In this document: positions 25,843-35,012 of the stretch, one piece after another
Position numbering within the stretch: the stretch's first letter is position 1
How the letters are laid out: each line of letters begins with the position of its first letter
NCBI RefSeq assembly: GCF_019890615.1
Contig: NZ_JAINVZ010000037.1
Location: 1-45,128 of the forward strand
Origin: Streptantibioticus parmotrematis
GTDB lineage: Bacteria; Actinomycetota; Actinomycetes; Streptomycetales; Streptomycetaceae
Length of the DNA: 45,128 nucleotides
Reading direction: 5' to 3'
Made by a program: the position numbers and the translations under genes
The notes under the pieces: generated by a model
The model's database searches: none
What the model was told of the DNA's origin: nothing
The model's input: only the letters and a program-made list of their open reading frames with translations

Positions 25843-28012
25843 GGTAGGCCTTGGCCCAAGCGGTCGCGGACCCGAAGGCGTTCCCCACCTGACCGGCCAC
25901 GCTGTCCTGAAGGTCGGTAACCGTGGGGCCGTTCATATGATGCGTCCTTCCTGCCCGCGCGATCGATGCCTGTGCCGCACTGATAGCTGCCATGCGTGCG
26001 TCTGAGTACTGCTCTCCGGCCGCGGCCTGGGCCGCGAGCGTGTTGTCGTGCTTGATGGTGTCCATGATGCTGTCGTTGAGGTCGTCCTGTGCCCACTCCG
26101 AAACGGTGCCGACGATGGGTACCGCCTCGGTGGCGTGTTCCAGTGCCTTGTCCGCGCCCACCGCGACGATGCGAGTGGCCCACTTGTCGGCGAGTGCCGC
26201 GTTCTCGTTGAAGTCCTTGTCGCTTTGGGCGTAGGAGTCGTGCACCGCCTGCGCGCGGGCACCGCTCATCAGACCTGCGACGGTGGCGCCCGGGAGTGTG
26301 GCGTTCTGGACGCGCTCAGTCAGCGACACCGCCGAGCCGGTGTGTGCGCCGACTTCCCGGTCGATGAGGTTGCCAGTGAACGCCTGGTTGGCGCCGGTGA
26401 TCGCGGCGTAGGCATGGGGGTCTGATCCCACCGCGCAAAGGAATGCCATCGGGTTCCTGCCAGTGAGGTCGACGGACGCGCCGAACGACGAGATGTCCTT
26501 GAAGCCGCTCACCCCCCTCTGAAAGTCCGCAATGTAATCCGCGCTCATGTCCCCGAGATCCGCCCGCAGATCGGCGAACTTCGCCGGGTGATCGTCATCG
26601 CCGTCGAGCCAGTCCGGATGTCCGCCCAGCGTGTTGACCACCGTGCTCATGATCGACGCACCCGTCCCCGAATGCGGCACCGCCGCGCTCAGCAAACCGC
26701 TGCCGTACGGGCGACCGGTCGTGGCCGCCTCCAGGGCCGCTCCGAAGCCCTGGCAGTCCGCCGGGCCCTTGAACGCCACGAGCGTTCCGGCCGCCGCTTC
26801 CTCCGCGTACGGCCACTGCCGCTGGTCCAGCAGGTACTGGAGCCGGTGTTGCGGGGCCGCGGGGTTCAGGAAGGCCTGGGCCGCCGCCGGTTCCTTGCCC
26901 ATGATGCCGAGCAGGCCGTCCAGGGGATCGGTCACCATCCCCGGCGGAACGCTGCCGTTGACGGGGTTCCAGATGCCCGACCGGGGCTTCTCCGCCGCGA
27001 TGATCCCGTCGCCCACGTCCGAGAGGAACCGCGTGCCGTAGCCGTTCCCGCCGTGGCTCATCAGCGTCACGAGCGACTGGTAGCCGTAGACCGGTTCGAG
27101 GTTGTCGCCGAACGTGTGCGTGCCCGCCCGGGTCAGCTGCTTGATCCAGCGCTGGTAGAACGCCGACGTCGGGTCCTTCGTGGCCGAGGCGAGGGAGAGG
27201 GCCACCTCCGACTCCAGGGACGCGTACGAGCCCCGGGTGTCCTCGGCGCCGCTGTTGGACAGATGGTTCAGCGTGGTCGCCAGCCGCAGCGTGTTGTCCG
27301 CGCCCAGCGACGTCAGCAGCGTCCGGCTGAAGTCCGTGTCGTGGTCACCGGAGCGCATGAGCATCTGGAGGTGGCTCATGTCCTCCCCGGTCAGCTTGCC
27401 TGCCGAGTCCAACTGCAACGCGAGTCTCGCCGCCTCACGGGCGTCGTCGCGGCTGACGTCCCCGTCCGCGGACGCGTTGAAGTCGTTGTCCGTCGGGAGA
27501 GCCTGGTAGCGCGACGCGGCGTCCAACGCCACCCGCACCCCGTAGTCCTCGTCCTGGAGGGCGGACAGCGCGTCACCGATGCGACGGGCCCACTCCGCGG
27601 AGGCCTGCTCACCGCTGTCCTTCGACAGGTGCGGGTTGTAGTCGGGGTTGCGCGGGTCGGCCGAGACCGAGCCGTCCGCGTCGACGATCATCCCGGCCGC
27701 CCGCGCCTGGCTCACCGTCTTCCTGAGCGCGCTCTGTAACGGGGTCAGCTTCGCCTCGGCCTCCTTCAGGACCGAGGCCACCGCCTCGGCCTCCTTCCGG
27801 GCGGCCTGGATGTCCTGGAGGTCGGTCAACGACGTGCCGACCGACGCCTGCGCGCTCACCCCGGTCCAACTGCCGTCCGTGCTCACGCTGAGCACCTTGG
27901 TGCGGTACGTGGTGGCCATGTCGCCGAACGTGCCCGCCATCGTTCCCCACTGCCTGGCGGCGTCCCCGAGCTTGGACAGGTCGGCCGCCATGGCCTCCTG
28001 GTACGTCACCAT
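25835..28012 (-). CDS. Large WXG-type ESX-associated protein (725 aa)
   Basis: The N-terminal ~110 residues form a helical hairpin with WTG at 49-51 (TDGSWTGVSAQAS), a WXG100-like targeting module. The central ~500 residues are helical and resemble the large Streptomyces family annotated DUF6571 (for example GYGTRFLSDVGDGIIAAE and WPYAEEAAAGTLVAFK). The C-terminal part has a hydrophobic ATEAVPIVGTVSEWAQDDLN segment. No catalytic motif is evident. It has no signal peptide, so ESX export is likely. The ATG lies just downstream of a 16-bp repeat array, and its stop overlaps the lipoprotein start by 8 nt. Effector with a lipoprotein partner is one possibility. Confidence 0.82.
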   Translation of the reverse strand: MVTYQEAMAADLSKLGDAARQWGTMAGTFGDMATTYRTKVLSVSTDGSWTGVSAQASVGTSLTDLQDIQAARKEAEAVASVLKEAEAKLTPLQSALRKTVSQARAAGMIVDADGSVSADPRNPDYNPHLSKDSGEQASAEWARRIGDALSALQDEDYGVRVALDAASRYQALPTDNDFNASADGDVSRDDAREAARLALQLDSAGKLTGEDMSHLQMLMRSGDHDTDFSRTLLTSLGADNTLRLATTLNHLSNSGAEDTRGSYASLESEVALSLASATKDPTSAFYQRWIKQLTRAGTHTFGDNLEPVYGYQSLVTLMSHGGNGYGTRFLSDVGDGIIAAEKPRSGIWNPVNGSVPPGMVTDPLDGLLGIMGKEPAAAQAFLNPAAPQHRLQYLLDQRQWPYAEEAAAGTLVAFKGPADCQGFGAALEAATTGRPYGSGLLSAAVPHSGTGASIMSTVVNTLGGHPDWLDGDDDHPAKFADLRADLGDMSADYIADFQRGVSGFKDISSFGASVDLTGRNPMAFLCAVGSDPHAYAAITGANQAFTGNLIDREVGAHTGSAVSLTERVQNATLPGATVAGLMSGARAQAVHDSYAQSDKDFNENAALADKWATRIVAVGADKALEHATEAVPIVGTVSEWAQDDLNDSIMDTIKHDNTLAAQAAAGEQYSDARMAAISAAQASIARAGRTHHMNGPTVTDLQDSVAGQVGNAFGSATAWAKAYHG

Positions 28013-28029
28013 GCGGTCATCCCCTCAAC

Positions 28030-28140
28030 TGCGACAACTCGGAACCGCGACAACTCGGAACCGCGACAACTCGGAACCCGACAACTCAAGACCGCGACAG
28101 CTCAGAACTGCGACAGCTCAGAACTGCGACAACTTCGAAT
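28030..28140. repeat. Seven-copy 16-bp tandem repeat
   Basis: Units start at 28030, 28046, 28062, 28078 (15 bp), 28093, 28109 and 28125. Plus-strand consensus is CGCGACAACTCGGAAC; units 2 and 3 are identical. The array covers the last codons and stop of the 133-aa gene and almost all the leader of the 725-aa gene. The 16-bp unit is not a multiple of three. Confidence 0.92.
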
Positions 28141-28519
28141 ACGGCGGCACCGGGCCGCCGGCCTCCGGCTTCAGCAACGGCCCGCTTCCGAACGACGACG
28201 CCGTCGCGCCGTCGTTGTCGCCGAAGAGCGTGTTCGTGCCACTCAGCGCCCGCCGCGCCGCCGTGAAACGGCCGTTCAACGCCGCCACCTGGCGGTGCCA
28301 CTCGGTGAGCGCGTCCGACAGTCCCGCGGCGGTCTCCCAGCCCTTCAGACCGGCGACCGCCTCGTGCGTCGCGCTGTCCGCGCCCGAGCCGTCCGTCTTC
28401 AGGTCGGTCTCCAGACCGTGCAACGCCGTCACGGCCGCCGCCTTCGCCGCCGGACTCGACGCCAGGTCCCGCGCACCGCCCGGCGACGTCCACCCCGGTG
28501 CCGTACCGCTGTAGTCCAT
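28118..28519 (-). CDS. Small helical ESX-associated protein
   Basis: A 133-residue protein, no named family known to me. The middle is helical (AKAAAVTALHGLETDLK; ALTEWHRQVAALNGRFTAARRAL), compatible with a WXG100-like two-helix fold, and the end is Gly/Ser/Pro-rich. There is no signal peptide. ATG 28519 is preferred over the ATG six codons upstream because a GGAGGGGGAGGG run lies directly before it. It sits between eccC and the 725-aa gene on the same strand and is probably cotranscribed with both. Its last codons and stop lie in the 16-bp repeat array. Confidence 0.75.
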   Translation of the reverse strand: MDYSGTAPGWTSPGGARDLASSPAAKAAAVTALHGLETDLKTDGSGADSATHEAVAGLKGWETAAGLSDALTEWHRQVAALNGRFTAARRALSGTNTLFGDNDGATASSFGSGPLLKPEAGGPVPPYSKLSQF

Positions 28520-28576
28520 CACGCCCTCCCCCTCCATGCCTGCGATGCCACGACGCTAGCAGCGCCGTACGTCCCC

Positions 28577-31500
28577 TCAACTCGGCGGCAGCCAGCCCAG
28601 CTGGACCAGCGGCACACCCCTCCTGCGGGACACGAAGAAGCCCCGGCCGGCCGGCATCGGGCGCGGGCGGACCGGGCCCAGCAGCTCGCCCTCGGACGGA
28701 TCGCCGGACAACACGACGCCCTGGGCGCCCAGTTCGCGTACCCGCTGCATGAACGGCTCGTACAGCGCACGCCCCGCGCCGCCGGTGCTCCGCGCGACGA
28801 TGAAGCGCACGCCCACGTCGCGGGCGAACGGAAGGTTGTCCACCAGTGCCGACAGCGGATTGGACGGCCCGGAGGCCACCAGCTCGTAGTCGTCGACGAT
28901 GACGAAGACCTGCGGGCCCGACCACCAGCTGCGGTCACGCAACTGCTGTGGTGTGACGTCCGGTTGGGGAGCGCGCCGGGTCATCAGCGCGTTCAGCTCG
29001 TTCATGTGCAGTTCCAGCGAGGACGCCACCGGGGCGTACTCCAGCAGATGCTGCTCGGGCAGCGCGCCCAGCAGCGAACGCCGGTAGTCGCCCGCGACGA
29101 TCACCGCCTCCTCGGGCGTGTACCGCTCGGCGATCTGCTTGGCGAACAGCCGCAACAGCGCGGTCTTGCCCGATTCGCTGTCGCCGAACACCACGAAGAA
29201 CGGGTCGGTCTCGAAGTCCACGAAGACCGGCGCCAGATCGTTCTCGTCGAGAGCGAACGCCACGCCCTGACGCGGGTACTCGAAGCCCTTCGGCAGCCGG
29301 TCCGCGGGCACCTGCCGGGGCAGCAGCCGCACCTTCGGCGCGTGCGCGTGCGGCCAGGCCTGCGCCACCGCGCGCACCAGGGCCGACGTGGCCTGCGGCA
29401 GGTCCTCCGCGAAGCCGGTGGCGTCCACCCGTGGCTGCGCGGCCATGAAGTGCAGGCGCTCGGGCACCTGGCCCCGGCCGGGCACGCCCGCCGGCACGTT
29501 GGCGGCGACCTTGCGGTCGAACTCGGAGTCCAGCGTGTCGCCGAGGCGCAGTTCGAGACGGCCCAGCAGCAGGTCCTTCAGCGCGGCGCGGACCTCCATG
29601 TACCGGGCGGCGGAAACGACCACGTGGACGCCGTAGCCCAGGCCCCGGGCGGCGATGTCGGTGACGACCGCCTCCAGCGCCTCGTGGTCCTGCCGGAACG
29701 CGCCCCAGCCGTCCACCACGAGGAAGACGTCGCCCCAGTGCTCGTCCGGCAGTTCACCGGCGGCGCGGCGCCTGCGGTAGGTGCCGATGGAGTCGATGCC
29801 CTGGGCGCGGAAGAACTCCTCGCGCCGCGCCAGCACCCCGGCGACCTCGGCGACGGTACGGCGCACCCGCTCCGGGTCGAGGCGCGACGCCACCCCGCCG
29901 ACGTGCGGCAGGTCCGCCACCGAGCTGAGCGCGCCGCCCCCGAAGTCCAGCCCGTAGAACTGGACTTCACGCGGCGTGTGGGTCAGCGCGAACGAGCAGA
30001 TCAGGGTGCGCAGCAGCGTGGACTTGCCGGAACGCGGCCCGCCCACGACCAGCATGTGGCCCGCCGCACCCGAGAAGTCGCGCACGAGCGTTTCGCGGCG
30101 CTGCTCGAACGGCTTGTCCACCACGCCCAGCGGCACGCACAGCCTGCCCAGGTGCGGATGCCCGGCGGCGGTCAGCCCGCGGCCCTCCACGGGGGCGAGC
30201 GGCGACAAGAGCTCGTCCAGTGGCGGCGCCTCGTCCAGCGGAGGCAGCCACACCCGGTGCGCCGGCGGCCCCTGGCCCTCCAGCCGCCCGGCGATCACGT
30301 CCAGCACGGTGGCGGCCTGCCCCGCCTCGTCCCGGTCGCCGGGCGACGGCGATCCGACCGGGTCGGGTACCGCGTACGTCACCGGCACCGGCGCCGCGGT
30401 GAACAGCACGGGCCGCCGCTCCACGGCCGGTGAGCCGTCACGGCCGTCACCGGAGGCGGCCGTGCCCGGGCGGTACGGCCCCGACACGTAGGCCGCCTTG
30501 AAGCGCACCATCTCGTCGGTGCCGAACTTCAGGTAACCGGAACCGGGGATCGACGGCAGGTGGTAGGCGTCGGGCACGCCGAGCGCGGCGCGGGACTCGG
30601 CGGCGGAGAAGGTGCGCAGGCCGATGCGGTACGACAGGTAGGTGTCCAGGCCGCGCAGCCTGCCTTCCTCCAGCCGTTGCGAGGCCAGCAGCAGGTGGAC
30701 GCCGAGGGACCGGCCGATGCGGCCGATCTGGATGAACATGTCGATGAAGTCGGGCTTGGCGCTGAGCAGTTCGCTGAACTCGTCGACCACCAGCAGCAGC
30801 GAGGACAGCGGTTCCAGCGGAGCGCCGCCTGCCCGGGCCCGCTCGTAGTCGTGGACGTTGGCGAAGTTGCCGGCCGCGCGCAGCAGTTCCTGGCGCCGTT
30901 GCAGCTCGCCGGTGATCGAGTCGCGCATCCGGTCGACCAGCGTCAGGTCGTCCGCCAGGTTGGTGATGACCGCGGCGACGTGCGGCAGCTCCGACATCCC
31001 GGCGAAGGTCGCGCCGCCCTTGAAGTCGGCGAGCACGAAGTTGAGCGCCTCCGAGGAGTGGGTGACCGCCAGCCCCAGCACCAGCGTGCGCAGCAGCTCC
31101 GACTTGCCCGAGCCGGTGGCGCCGACGCACAGGCCGTGCGGGCCCATGCCCTCAAGGGCGGCCTCCTTCAGGTCGACGACGACCGGGCGGCCGTCCTGGC
31201 CGACGCCGACGGGCACCCGCAGCCGTTCGTGCGCCGAACGCGGACGCCACGTCCTGGCCACGTCCACCGACGCCGCGTCGCCGAGCGCGAGCATGTCGGT
31301 GAACTCCAGGTTGGTCAGCAGCGGTTCCTCGCCGTCGTCGGTGCCCAGCCGCAACGGGGCCAGCTGCCGGGCCAGCGCCTCGGCGCCCGCGTACGGCAGG
31401 GCGTCCGGCACGCCGGTGTAGACCATGCCGTCCGGCGTCTCGGTGCGCAGCTCACGCGGATGGACGACGACCGACAACATGCCGACCGGCTCCCGCAGTT

Positions 31501-32539
31501 CACCGGGGAGCAGCTGCACCACGGTGACGCCCTGGAACCCCTCGGCCGAGGCGATGGCGGCCTCCGCCGGGACGGTCACGCCGTCCACCACGATCACCAG
31601 GTGCGGCTGGTCCAGCAGCGGCTGCGCGGAGCGGTGGAACCGCGGACGGCCCTCCAGGTACGGCCGCAGGGCCTCCTCCAGCTCGGGAACGTCGTCGCGG
31701 AACAGCCGCCGGGTGCCCGCGCCGTCCAGCGTGCCGGGCAGCTGGGTGTGCGGCAGCCACTTGGTCCACTCCCACTCGTCCGCCGAGCCGTGCCCGGCGG
31801 CGACCGCGATCACCAGGTCCTCGGGGGAGTGCAGGGTCGCCAGCTGCGCCACCATGGCCCGCGCCGTCCCGTACACCGCGTCGGGCGCGCCGGAGACGGT
31901 CAGGTGGTAGAACGCCCGCAGGCTGACCGCCATCGGCAAGCCGTCCAAGGACCCGTGCGCCGCCAGGAAGCCCCGCATCGCCGACGCGGTGAGGGGCTCC
32001 AGTTCCTCCACCGGTGCCGTGGTCGGCGCGACCAGCGGGGTGGCCAGCCGCTGCGCGCCCAGGCCGAGGCGGACGTGGGCGAAGTCCGCGTCGCTCACCC
32101 GCCGTTCCCACACCCGGTCGCCCTGCGCCACCAGCGCCCACAGCTGGTCCGGCTCCGGGTGCTGGTGCAGTCGCGCGGTGCGCTGCGCGTGTGCCGTGCG
32201 GCGGACCTGCTTGCGCACCCCGGCCAGGTACGTGAAGTAGTCGCGGCGCGCCTGTGCCATCTGCCCCGAGGGGCCCTGCCGCATCCGCGCCGCCTGGGTG
32301 ACGCCCATGACCGCGGTCGAGGCGACCATCAGTCCGCCCATCACCTTCATGAACGCCTGCGTGCCCGGCATGAAGAAGAACGCCGACGAGGACGCCATCC
32401 CCAGCATCGGCAGCAGCGTCATCAACAGGCCCTGCTCCTGGCCCCGGGGCAGCTCCGGCGGGGTCTCCAGCCGGACCTCCTGCGCGGGGACCTCGGGCGG
32501 CACCGCCCTGGGCGGGCGTTTGACGACGACCACGCTCAC
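28577..32539 (-). CDS. eccC: Type VII secretion ATPase EccC (fused EccCa/EccCb)
   Basis: EccC is the FtsK/SpoIIIE-type motor that recognises substrates and drives export. The 1320-residue product starts VSVVVVKRPPRAVPPEVPA, has two membrane helices (about residues 40-60 and 64-82), then three ATPase domains. Walker A motifs are GATGSGKS (473-480), GGPRSGKS (833-840) and GDSESGKT (1119-1126). Walker B is VVDEF in domain 1, but VVDGW in domain 2 and IVDDY in domain 3, fitting the known degeneracy of the second and third domains. GTG 32539 is chosen from the family N-terminus; a TTG at 32557 is also open. It diverges from eccD across 181 bp. Confidence 0.97.
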   Translation of the reverse strand: MSVVVVKRPPRAVPPEVPAQEVRLETPPELPRGQEQGLLMTLLPMLGMASSSAFFFMPGTQAFMKVMGGLMVASTAVMGVTQAARMRQGPSGQMAQARRDYFTYLAGVRKQVRRTAHAQRTARLHQHPEPDQLWALVAQGDRVWERRVSDADFAHVRLGLGAQRLATPLVAPTTAPVEELEPLTASAMRGFLAAHGSLDGLPMAVSLRAFYHLTVSGAPDAVYGTARAMVAQLATLHSPEDLVIAVAAGHGSADEWEWTKWLPHTQLPGTLDGAGTRRLFRDDVPELEEALRPYLEGRPRFHRSAQPLLDQPHLVIVVDGVTVPAEAAIASAEGFQGVTVVQLLPGELREPVGMLSVVVHPRELRTETPDGMVYTGVPDALPYAGAEALARQLAPLRLGTDDGEEPLLTNLEFTDMLALGDAASVDVARTWRPRSAHERLRVPVGVGQDGRPVVVDLKEAALEGMGPHGLCVGATGSGKSELLRTLVLGLAVTHSSEALNFVLADFKGGATFAGMSELPHVAAVITNLADDLTLVDRMRDSITGELQRRQELLRAAGNFANVHDYERARAGGAPLEPLSSLLLVVDEFSELLSAKPDFIDMFIQIGRIGRSLGVHLLLASQRLEEGRLRGLDTYLSYRIGLRTFSAAESRAALGVPDAYHLPSIPGSGYLKFGTDEMVRFKAAYVSGPYRPGTAASGDGRDGSPAVERRPVLFTAAPVPVTYAVPDPVGSPSPGDRDEAGQAATVLDVIAGRLEGQGPPAHRVWLPPLDEAPPLDELLSPLAPVEGRGLTAAGHPHLGRLCVPLGVVDKPFEQRRETLVRDFSGAAGHMLVVGGPRSGKSTLLRTLICSFALTHTPREVQFYGLDFGGGALSSVADLPHVGGVASRLDPERVRRTVAEVAGVLARREEFFRAQGIDSIGTYRRRRAAGELPDEHWGDVFLVVDGWGAFRQDHEALEAVVTDIAARGLGYGVHVVVSAARYMEVRAALKDLLLGRLELRLGDTLDSEFDRKVAANVPAGVPGRGQVPERLHFMAAQPRVDATGFAEDLPQATSALVRAVAQAWPHAHAPKVRLLPRQVPADRLPKGFEYPRQGVAFALDENDLAPVFVDFETDPFFVVFGDSESGKTALLRLFAKQIAERYTPEEAVIVAGDYRRSLLGALPEQHLLEYAPVASSLELHMNELNALMTRRAPQPDVTPQQLRDRSWWSGPQVFVIVDDYELVASGPSNPLSALVDNLPFARDVGVRFIVARSTGGAGRALYEPFMQRVRELGAQGVVLSGDPSEGELLGPVRPRPMPAGRGFFVSRRRGVPLVQLGWLPPS

Positions 32540-32720
32540 CGAAGCATCAATCCTCAATGCGGACGGGGACGTCTTCCGGGTCAGCTGGCCTCAGCTCCGC
32601 GCCGCCGCCGGGTGGCGACGGCCTCCCCCCGCGCGATCGACGATCCTACTGAACACGTCAACGCCCTTGCCCGATAGGGTTGCTGGCCGCATCGCCACGA
32701 ACTCAAGGGGGAACCGCGAG
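32540..32720. promoter_or_regulatory. Divergent promoter region eccC / eccD
   Basis: Two good -10-like hexamers face outwards: TAGGAT on the minus strand (32648-32643) toward eccC and TAGGGT on the plus strand (32674-32679) toward eccD. A TGAACA lies 19 nt before TAGGGT; no good -35 fits TAGGAT. Promoter positions are tentative. Confidence 0.4.
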
Positions 32721-34169
32721 GTGAGCACGACCGCAGCGACCGGCTTCAGCCGCGTCACCGTCGTCGCACCCGACAGCCGGATCGACGTCGCCCTGCCCGA
32801 GGACATCCCGCTCGCCGACATCAACCCCGAGATCCTGCGGCTGTCCGGCCAGACCCAGCCGCCGGACGCGCCCACCGGATGGCATCTGGTGCGCCGTGAC
32901 GGCACCGTGCTGGACCCCGCCCGCAGCCTCGCCGCCCAACGGGTGCTCGACGGCGAGGTGTTGAGCCTGCGGCCGTTCGCCGAGTCGCTGCCGCCCGCGG
33001 TCTACGACGACGTGGTGGACGCCGTGGCCGCCGCGGTCGCCACCGACCGCCGCCGCTGGAGCGACGAGCTGATGCGGGCCGCCGGACTCACCGGCGGGAT
33101 GCTGCTGCTGGCGCTGACGGCCCTGGTGCTGTGGTGCGCCGACCCCGTGCGCCACGACACCCACGGACTGCCCGGCGTCATCGCCGCCGCGGCGGGCGTG
33201 CTGCTCACCGCCCTGGCCGCGGTCCGCGCCCGGGTCTACGACGACCGCGGTTCCGCCGTCGCGTTCGGGCTCGGCGCGCTGCCGCTGCTGCTGCTCGCGG
33301 GCTCCGCGATCGTCGCCCCCGACACCGGGCAGGGCCCTGGCCGCCTCCAGTTCCTGCTGGGCTGCGTCACCGTCCTCGTCGCGTCAACCCTGCTCATCGC
33401 CCTCACCCCGAACGGGGACGCCCCGTTCGTGGCCGCCGCGACCGCCGCCGCCGTCGGCACCCTCGCCGCCTTCGCCGCGGTCCTCACCGAGGCGGCCCCC
33501 TCCCACGTCGCCGCGGTCTGCGCGGTCCTCGCGGTGGCCGCGACCGCGTTCCTGCCCGCGCTGTCCGCCCGCTTCGCCCGGCTGCCCATCGGCTTCGCCA
33601 CGCCCCGCCCGGACGACGCCGCGGGGGTACGGGACGCCGAGCCGGTCGACGAGACCCGGATCGCGGCCCGGGCCCGGCGCGGCCACGAGATGCTGCTCGG
33701 CCTGGTCGGCGGATGCAGCGCGGTCGTGGTGGGCTGCGGCGCGGTGCTGGGCTTCTCGCACTCCGCCTGGGCCCAGCCGCTCGCCCTGGCCACCGGGCTC
33801 GCCGCGCTGACCCGGGCCCGGCTCTTCCGGTACACCGCCCAGGTCGGCTGCCTGCTGGCCGCCGGGGTCGGCGCGATCGCGCTGCTGGTGCTCGGGCTCG
33901 CGCTGCACCCGCCGGCCGCCGAGGCGCACGCCCTGCTCACCGGCGACCACGCGCGGGCGGATCTGCGTACCCTGTGGCTGGCCGCGAGCGTGGCCGCCGG
34001 GGCCGGGCTCGCGGCGGCGGTCGCGCTGATCGTGCCGAAGAAGGGGGTCTCCCCGTTCTGGGGCAGGCTGCTGGACCTCGCCGAGGGCGCCGTGCTGCTG
34101 TCGCTGGTGCCGCTGTGCCTGGCGGTGCTCGGCGTCTACGGGGCCGCGCGGGGGATGGGCTCCGGCTGA
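32721..34169 (+). CDS. eccD: Type VII secretion integral membrane protein EccD
   Basis: EccD forms the membrane vestibule of the ESX complex. The 482-residue product begins with a ubiquitin-like (YukD) domain (about residues 8-90: [31 protein letters not shown]; and [26 protein letters not shown]). A short linker leads to about eleven membrane helices from residue 125 to the end. GTG 32721 follows AAGGGGG; upstream in-frame codons are out of context. It ends the ESX locus, 160 nt before rpsO. Confidence 0.95.
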   Translation: MSTTAATGFSRVTVVAPDSRIDVALPEDIPLADINPEILRLSGQTQPPDAPTGWHLVRRDGTVLDPARSLAAQRVLDGEVLSLRPFAESLPPAVYDDVVDAVAAAVATDRRRWSDELMRAAGLTGGMLLLALTALVLWCADPVRHDTHGLPGVIAAAAGVLLTALAAVRARVYDDRGSAVAFGLGALPLLLLAGSAIVAPDTGQGPGRLQFLLGCVTVLVASTLLIALTPNGDAPFVAAATAAAVGTLAAFAAVLTEAAPSHVAAVCAVLAVAATAFLPALSARFARLPIGFATPRPDDAAGVRDAEPVDETRIAARARRGHEMLLGLVGGCSAVVVGCGAVLGFSHSAWAQPLALATGLAALTRARLFRYTAQVGCLLAAGVGAIALLVLGLALHPPAAEAHALLTGDHARADLRTLWLAASVAAGAGLAAAVALIVPKKGVSPFWGRLLDLAEGAVLLSLVPLCLAVLGVYGAARGMGSG

Positions 34170-34217
34170 GCGGACGCCGAGCCGGGGACCCGGGGACGAC
34201 CCTCGGACAGGGGCTGG

Positions 34218-34223
34218 TACTCT
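34218..34223 (+). promoter_or_regulatory. Possible rpsO -10 element
   Basis: TACTCT about 107 nt before the rpsO GTG. The region 17-18 nt upstream (GACGAC) is a poor -35. Confidence 0.25.
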
Positions 34224-34329
34224 GGGTGACGGCCGTGTGTCCACCCGGCCCTCTCGCTCGACGAGTTTCGACGTTCCCCTGAGAAGCAGACCAGGGGCGC
34301 TCGCGAGCACGAAGACCCAAGGAGTAAGT

Positions 34330-34617
34330 GTGCCGCTCGACGCCGCAACCAAGAAGCAGATCGTCGCGGACTTCGGTACCAAGGAGAGCGACACCGGCTC
34401 CCCCGAGGTCCAGGTCGCCCTGCTGACCCGCCGGATCACCGACCTGACCGAGCACCTCAAGACCCACAAGCACGACCACCACTCGCGCCGTGGTCTGCTG
34501 CTCCTGGTCGGCCAGCGCCGCCGCCTGCTGCAGTACCTGGCCAAGAAGGACATCACGCGCTTCCGCGCCCTGGTCGAGCGCCTCGGCATCCGCCGCGGCG
34601 CGGCGGGCGCCCGCTGA
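34330..34617 (+). CDS. rpsO: 30S ribosomal protein S15
   Basis: S15 binds 16S rRNA early in 30S assembly. The 95-residue product has the family core [43 protein letters not shown] and [21 protein letters not shown] 34330 is supported by AAGGAG 5 nt upstream and by the usual P-L-D-A-A-T-K-K start. As in many bacteria it precedes pnp; a terminator-like hairpin separates them. Confidence 0.97.
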   Translation: MPLDAATKKQIVADFGTKESDTGSPEVQVALLTRRITDLTEHLKTHKHDHHSRRGLLLLVGQRRRLLQYLAKKDITRFRALVERLGIRRGAAGAR

Positions 34618-34626
34618 GACGTCGTG

Positions 34627-34663
34627 AAGGGGAGCGGTTCCCGACCCGGGGGCCGCTCCCTTT
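34627..34663 (+). terminator. Hairpin after rpsO
   Basis: Arms 34627-34637 (AAGGGGAGCGG) and 34653-34663 (CCGCTCCCTTT) form an 11-bp stem with one G-T pair, plus an inner CCCG/CGGG stem. It ends in TTT, close to a classic intrinsic terminator, but some readthrough into pnp is expected. Confidence 0.75.
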
Positions 34664-34754
34664 GCCGTACGTGAGCACCGCCCGGGACGCGGCGACGATG
34701 TCGCCGTACGTGTGACGGTTGTTCGCCGTACGTGTGGCCGGACCGCGAGGTTTG

Positions 34755-34760
34755 TAGTCT
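34755..34760 (+). promoter_or_regulatory. Candidate pnp promoter -10
   Basis: TAGTCT, about 250 nt before the pnp start, with a weak GTGTGG at -35. It would give pnp its own transcript with a long structured leader. Confidence 0.35.
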
Positions 34761-34966
34761 GGCCTGGAAAGAACAGAACAAAGGAGGAGCGCCCGCGCCT
34801 GCCGACCGCCGAGTCGGTGCCAGAGGCGCCGGTCCTCGGTAGTGGCCCCCGGGTCGCGCCGCGCGGTGGACGACCCGCCGCACGACGTGGCACCCCGGTG
34901 GCTTCGATCGAAGACCGGCCCGGCCGGGACCGCCGTGTCCGGCGGTGCGGCGCTCCACCGCGGAAG

Positions 34967-34990
34967 GCTCCGGGGCAGGTGCCCCGGAGC
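34967..34990 (+). promoter_or_regulatory. Leader hairpin before the pnp ribosome binding site
   Basis: GCTCCGGGGC (34967-34976) pairs perfectly with GCCCCGGAGC (34981-34990) around AGGT. The SD AAGGAG begins at 34998. It may be a processing site in pnp autoregulation; this is by analogy with the rpsO-pnp hairpins cleaved by RNase III. Confidence 0.5.
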
Positions 34991-35012
34991 GGACACAAGG
35001 AGAATTCCCATA

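Larger units (their letters stand above)
34618..35012. other. Structured rpsO-pnp intergenic region
   Basis: 395 bp with no credible gene. In order: the rpsO terminator-like hairpin (34627-34663); three copies of GCCGTACGTG at 34664, 34703 and 34725; a -10-like TAGTCT at 34755-34760; a 7-bp stem ACCGCCG/CGGCGGT (34929-34946); and a perfect 10-bp stem just before the pnp ribosome binding site (34967-34990). In Streptomyces this interval is known to carry a pnp promoter and an RNase III-sensitive structure. Confidence 0.65.

Noticed and set aside
28577-32539. EccC domain 2 Walker B change (VVDGW) as evidence of a broken gene
   Set aside because: Degenerate second and third ATPase domains are known in the EccC family, and the frame is intact.
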